This document shows positions 62,601 to 64,000 of a stretch of 64,000 nt of DNA, piece after piece. Origin of the DNA: Tetradesmus obliquus (taxonomy: Eukaryota > Chlorophyta > Chlorophyceae > Sphaeropleales > Scenedesmaceae); the NCBI GenBank assembly GCA_030272155.1, contig CP126202.1, positions 1,178,001 through 1,242,000 of the forward strand, in the 5' to 3' direction. The position numbers and the translations under genes are program-made. The notes beneath the pieces were generated by a model. It searched no databases and had not been told where the DNA came from. It saw nothing but the letters and a program-made list of their open reading frames with translations. Numbering within the stretch: the first letter of the stretch is position 1; each line of letters starts with the position of its first letter.

Positions 62601-63379
62601 TCCTGTAGGTGTGTGTTTGACAAGGCCGCTGCAGTCTTTGCTTGCAGTGTGCGACACAGCTTGGGACCGCTGACGTGCATCCTGTTGCGTGCACCTCCTG
62701 GTGCGAAGCTCGTGCAACCTTGCTATTAAGCTGACGCAGTGCGGTGGCCACAGCTGTTTCTGCTGGCCCTGCTGGCGCTGCGAGTGATATGCAAGGGCCG
62801 CCATCATCTGCAGACAGATGCAGGGGATGCGCACCGTTACTTTCTCCGCTTGCTCCACCTCCACAAAGGCTGCCAGGCAGTCATTGCCTTTTGCAACCGT
62901 GCTGGGGCGTGACCCCAGGGCCTTGGCAACTATGTTGCTGCTAACTGAGCGTGCAATTCTGGAGGCAGCAGCATCGCTGGCCTTCTCCAGGAATGCCTGC
63001 AAGGCTTCCAGCGCTTTATCCAGCGCTGCAGCGTTGCCATCAGCTGATGCCTTGGGGAACACGTCGGCTGCAAGTCATGGTATGCAGCAGTGGTACGTGA
63101 GCAGCAGCACGCTTTGCGGAGCAACAGCTGCATGAGAGCCAAGACAGCAAGGCTGAAGTGGGTGTGCTGACAGCAGTAGAGCAAAGCAGTACCCCGAAGC
63201 AGCTACTCCAGGCACCCACCAAACTCCGCCAGGCAAGGATCTGAATCATCGAAGACCGAGCTGCACTTTGATTTGATGAACTCGTAGGCAGCAGAGCGCA
63301 CTTTCCAGTTTGAGTGGGCTGCCCGCTCTTCAAGGGGCAACTTGGCAGCCTCTGCCAAGACTGTTGCTTCGTCTGCCAT
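40226..63379 (-). CDS. MOR1: MOR1/XMAP215-family TOG-domain microtubule protein, 32 exons, about 2,338 aa
   Basis: A microtubule polymerase that binds tubulin through TOG domains and speeds plus-end growth; essential for spindles and cortical arrays. Exon starts in sense order: 63379, 63067, 62552, 62097, 61731, 61018, 60378, 59958, 59330, 58627, 58146, 57341, 57011, 56622, 56129, 55489, 55061, 53391, 52562, 51842, 50816, 49643, 48744, 48410, 47960, 47446, 46887, 45006, 43913, 42697, 42044, 40822. The total is 7,017 nt, in frame throughout. TOG1 begins LPLEERAAHSNWKVRSAAYE. TOG2 (from about residue 283) has FWDGIVSAKWSERKAA. TOG3 starts near DAQWKVRLEAME. TOG4 has WKERQEALFEVEGILAAAGG and GRFNDSNKNLIALALTLLA. 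A TOG5-like part has YIQEGLNSKNNR. The C-terminal tail has LNVLMLKILENSNRNFTFSA, RWADLVVKCLIKSTKALPQV and NADDKPLRMVKTILHELCKL. Linkers, above all exon 27, are Ala/Gly/Gln-rich. Most introns hold junction copies. Confidence 0.95.
40975..42395 (-). repeat. MOR1 exons 30-32: copies in the flanking introns
   Basis: 40980-41045 is a decayed copy of the exon 32 start (MEDIHAMSVQHGMPID region). About 42130-42175 copies the exon 31 start (YTVDIPQ for YTTDIPQ). 42325-42395 copies the exon 30 end (MVKTILHELCKLKGTEIYK) with a GTGAG donor. Confidence 0.88.
42730..42870 (-). repeat. MOR1 exon 30 acceptor-type copies
   Basis: Two decayed copies of the exon 30 start (MDLRALLLSLHGFFEALG) lie upstream in sense order, at about 42735-42790 and 42815-42865. 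Both are flanked by (CAG)n on the + strand. Confidence 0.82.
43005..43740 (-). repeat. MOR1 exon 29 donor-type copies (four or five)
   Basis: The exon end RWADLVVKCLIKSTKALPQV plus IQ and donor is functional at 43686. Copies follow at about 43365-43430, 43260-43300 and 43010-43085, with a fragment near 43610. One copy reads INKSTKALPQV after a 3-bp insertion. Confidence 0.93.
44155..44860 (-). repeat. MOR1 exon 28 donor-type copies (four)
   Basis: The end of exon 28 (AGLVRVLLMRLVDDHLGRQP to EALLK plus GT) is functional at 44785 and repeated with donors ending near 44555, 44322 and 44162. Spacing is about 160-233 bp. The copies are over 90% alike by eye. Confidence 0.94.
44895..45510 (-). repeat. 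MOR1 exon 28 acceptor-type copies (four)
   Basis: The exon start (VFVAASASMRLGPLPPASCR and on to NTLMNIFG) lies at 45006 (functional) and near 45091 (fragment), 45253 and 45508. The copy at 45508 is nearly perfect over about 90 bp but runs into intron sequence. Confidence 0.94.
45788..45990 (-). repeat. MOR1 exon 27 donor-type copy, still in frame
   Basis: LLQERSDELVQLLTAQTQQ ends at donor 45908 and LLQERSAELVQLLTAQTQQ at donor 45788, 120 bp apart with the frame open between them. Confidence 0.95.
47140..47670 (-). repeat. MOR1 exon 26 copies on both sides
   Basis: Acceptor-type copies of GAKCDVLPALAKLVAEPG start at about 47666, 47556 and 47446 (functional), spaced 110 bp. The exon end (LEALGVVYTIEGDG plus donor, functional at 47333) has a copy at about 47145-47195. 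Confidence 0.93.
48115..48375 (-). repeat. MOR1 exon 24 donor-type copy
   Basis: SYIQEGLNSKNNR plus GTGGGC is functional at 48324 and repeated ending near 48117 (SWCCYIQEGLNSKNNR), about 207 bp apart. A (CAG)n run at 48412-48443 sits at the exon 24 acceptor. Confidence 0.92.
48690..49015 (-). repeat. MOR1 exon 23 acceptor-type copies (three)
   Basis: LSDAEVKVYMPGLVEKC follows an acceptor at 48744 (functional), with copies near 48867 and 48992. Each is followed on the + strand by (CAG)n. Confidence 0.93.
49195..49500 (-). repeat. MOR1 exon 22 donor-type copies (three)
   Basis: MLKALFDLLAEQGYR plus donor is functional at 49447. Copies with donor end near 49322 (LLAKKGYR) and 49200 (LLAGLRV), about 123 bp apart. 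Confidence 0.93.
49550..50680 (-). repeat. MOR1 exon 22 acceptor array, at least seven 128-bp units
   Basis: The exon start ILAADALRNWIAGREDDSVA to GLDLLL follows an acceptor at 49643 (functional), 49771, 49899, 50027, 50155, 50305 and 50433. Spacing is exactly 128 bp except one 150-bp step. Two older copies lie near 50565 and 50600-50690 (DKLRTWINARQDDGVAEACV). Upstream units run into CTCTGCTAA, an in-frame stop, just after LDLLL. Confidence 0.96.
50760..51310 (-). repeat. MOR1 exon 21 acceptor-type copies (three)
   Basis: ARFKSSKFEIRPEELQELEA plus QLGAL follows acceptors at 50816 (functional) and near 51062 and 51304, about 242-246 bp apart. Confidence 0.94.
52755..53270 (-). repeat. MOR1 exon 18 donor-type copies (four)
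   Basis: VLGPALRCLCDSKPF plus GTGAG is functional at 53215. Copies end near 52976 (longest, from AKAMGRGIAREARPVL), 52872 and 52764. Confidence 0.93.
53335..54110 (-). repeat. MOR1 exon 18 acceptor-type copies (six) with long (CAG)n
   Basis: VGDLMPALKGRFNDSNKNLI follows an acceptor at 53391 (functional) and near 53540, 53691, 53831, 53980 and 54100. On the + strand (CAG)n runs adjoin several, the longest at 53541-53587 and 53697-53730. On the sense strand these are (CTG)n ending in the acceptor CAG. Confidence 0.95.
54238..54905 (-). repeat. MOR1 exon 17 donor-type copies (three)
   Basis: GKLTSTNWKERQEALFEVEG to RIQPC plus GTGAGT is functional at 54803. Copies lie at about 54538-54640 and 54238-54345 (TSANWKERKEALHEVEGNLA), with the donor kept. 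Confidence 0.94.
55250..56350 (-). repeat. MOR1 exons 15-16: copies on both sides
   Basis: Exon 16 end (GFSAKRVSR) is functional at 55384 with a copy near 55257. Exon 15 end (LLGCLHTFLGPPLG) is functional at 55949 with copies near 55785 and 55687. Exon 15 start (VLTEAINWISLAIGEFLL) is functional at 56129 with copies near 56254 and 56361. Confidence 0.92.
57600..57900 (-). repeat. MOR1 exon 11 donor-type copy
   Basis: The end of exon 11 (LGEELVAALADAQWK) is functional at 57832 and has a copy at about 57618-57690 (GEEMVAALADA), with (CTG)n on the + strand next to it. Confidence 0.88.
58875..59460 (-). repeat. MOR1 exon 9 copies on both sides
   Basis: Exon 9 start (DIAVALAHQNPKVKESSLIW) is functional at 59330, with a 120-bp offset copy ending near 59450. 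Exon 9 end (REAALNFLVQLALK) is functional at 59121, with decayed copies at about 59003-59060 and 58883-58940. Confidence 0.92.
59730..59885 (-). repeat. MOR1 exon 8 donor-type copies
   Basis: YSISLVDVAE plus GTGAGG is functional at 59852. Fragments of it recur near 59731-59765 and 59770-59835. Confidence 0.82.
60575..61240 (-). repeat. MOR1 exon 6 copies on both sides
   Basis: Exon 6 end (ELKKIIGKDSNIQ plus donor) is functional at 60806, with copies ending near 60698 and 60590. Exon 6 start (IDSYEFAEPRDII) is functional at 61018, with copies near 61122 (DPYEFAEPRDII) and 61229. Confidence 0.93.
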
Positions 63380-64000
63380 TCTTACGTATTGTTTATATGT
63401 TGGCAAAGGATACGGAGACTGGCATGCTGCTGCGGTGCTCAACACAAAGGTACTTCCGCTGCATGTGTTTGGGCCAAACAGTATTTGTGTTAAGACTACC
63501 TAGATCGAGGCGATGGATCGATTCCGGCGTAGTGACTTGGATTGTCTCCACCTCCTGCACTCCTCCCGCTTTCAAAATTTCGTGACATGTCACAAGAAGC
63601 AGTTTTGTCTTTTAGACAACTGCTCGCTGGGTAAAACAAGTACCTGGCTTTTGTTTGTTTGTGACACTTGAACTGTCACCCCTCCAGCAACACGACAAGA
63701 ACCAGCACTTGATCTGGTACAATCTCCTGTGTACAAGTGCAGAACCTGCTGGGTGTTGCGGGAATACTACGGTTGTTTCAGAACCATTTTGCGTTTCAGA
63801 CGACTTACAGGCCCTCAGTGACCTTTCCTGTGGTAGAGGCAGCTGGCTCTGCAAGTGGCTCAGCCTGCACTGCGCTGGTAGGGCAGTGCAGCGCAGGAGG
63901 CTGCTTGCATATGCTGAGCGACGTGGGGATGCCACTAACCACCTCAGTTCAGCTTCCATGGCTTGCGGTAAGGCGGTTGTCTCGTAGATGATGTGGCACC
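63380..64000. other. MOR1 upstream flank, no gene supported
   Basis: The first few hundred bases should hold the MOR1 promoter and 5' UTR. Short frames on both strands near 63650-63990 look random. An ATGGCTTGCG/GTAAGG at 63958 could be the start of a + strand gene leaving the window, but cannot be judged from here. Confidence 0.4.

Noticed and set aside
63655..63991. overlapping + strand frames at the right edge as a new gene
   Set aside because: Two frames are open over the same DNA, neither resembles a protein I know, and the window ends before they can be tested.

Overview
This window looks like nuclear DNA of a green alga. The genes are dense in short introns, the proteins are rich in Ala and Gln runs, CAG/CTG repeats are everywhere, and UGUAA-type poly(A) signals can be seen. 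The conserved genes are plant-like: a MOR1 microtubule protein, the serine palmitoyltransferase LCB1 subunit, a plant-type D-lactate dehydrogenase and a complex I NDUFA12 subunit. A chlorophyte, perhaps of the Sphaeropleales/Scenedesmaceae kind, is my inference. Nothing in the sequence names the species.

Layout, left to right. 12-851 (+) is the 3' end of an unrecognised Gln/Ala-rich gene, followed by two extra copies of its own last 50 or so coding bases. 1130-7900 holds no gene I can support, only mini- and microsatellites. 7944-13299 (+) is LCB1 in 8 exons. It converges on 14851-19826 (-), a large unrecognised multi-pass membrane protein. 22148-23487 (-) is NDUFA12 in 3 exons. It is divergent, across 365 bp, from 23853-29360 (+), mitochondrial D-lactate dehydrogenase in 9 exons. 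29921-36645 (+) is a secreted or vacuolar GH2 beta-mannosidase in 14 exons. 36646-40225 is mostly gene-free, with two weak small-gene candidates. 40226-63379 (-) is one 23-kb gene in 32 exons for a MOR1/XMAP215 TOG protein of about 2,338 aa. 63380-64000 is its upstream flank. For five genes I rebuilt the exon chain by hand; every junction keeps the frame and the product matches its family from end to end.

The striking feature is shared by nearly all of these genes. Introns are filled with tandem copies, about 100-130 bp per unit, of the neighbouring splice junction. Either the intron 3' end plus the first part of the next exon is repeated upstream of the real exon, or the last part of an exon plus its donor is repeated downstream of it. 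One copy is intact and in frame. The others decay, pick up stop codons or shift the frame. Arrays reach six units in LCB1 and at least seven 128-bp units in MOR1. The same unit size appears outside genes (112 bp x3 at 797-1118, 124 bp x4 at 2584-3075). A few copies are still in frame and could give alternative protein forms. A second shared feature is that the bases just before the acceptor AG are often a (CTG)n run on the sense strand of either gene orientation, so a triplet repeat seems to serve as the polypyrimidine tract.

Functionally the window is a set of ordinary housekeeping genes (sphingolipid synthesis, respiration, D-lactate oxidation, glycan breakdown, microtubule growth) and not a pathway cluster. 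No transposon, CRISPR, rRNA or tRNA gene was recognised.
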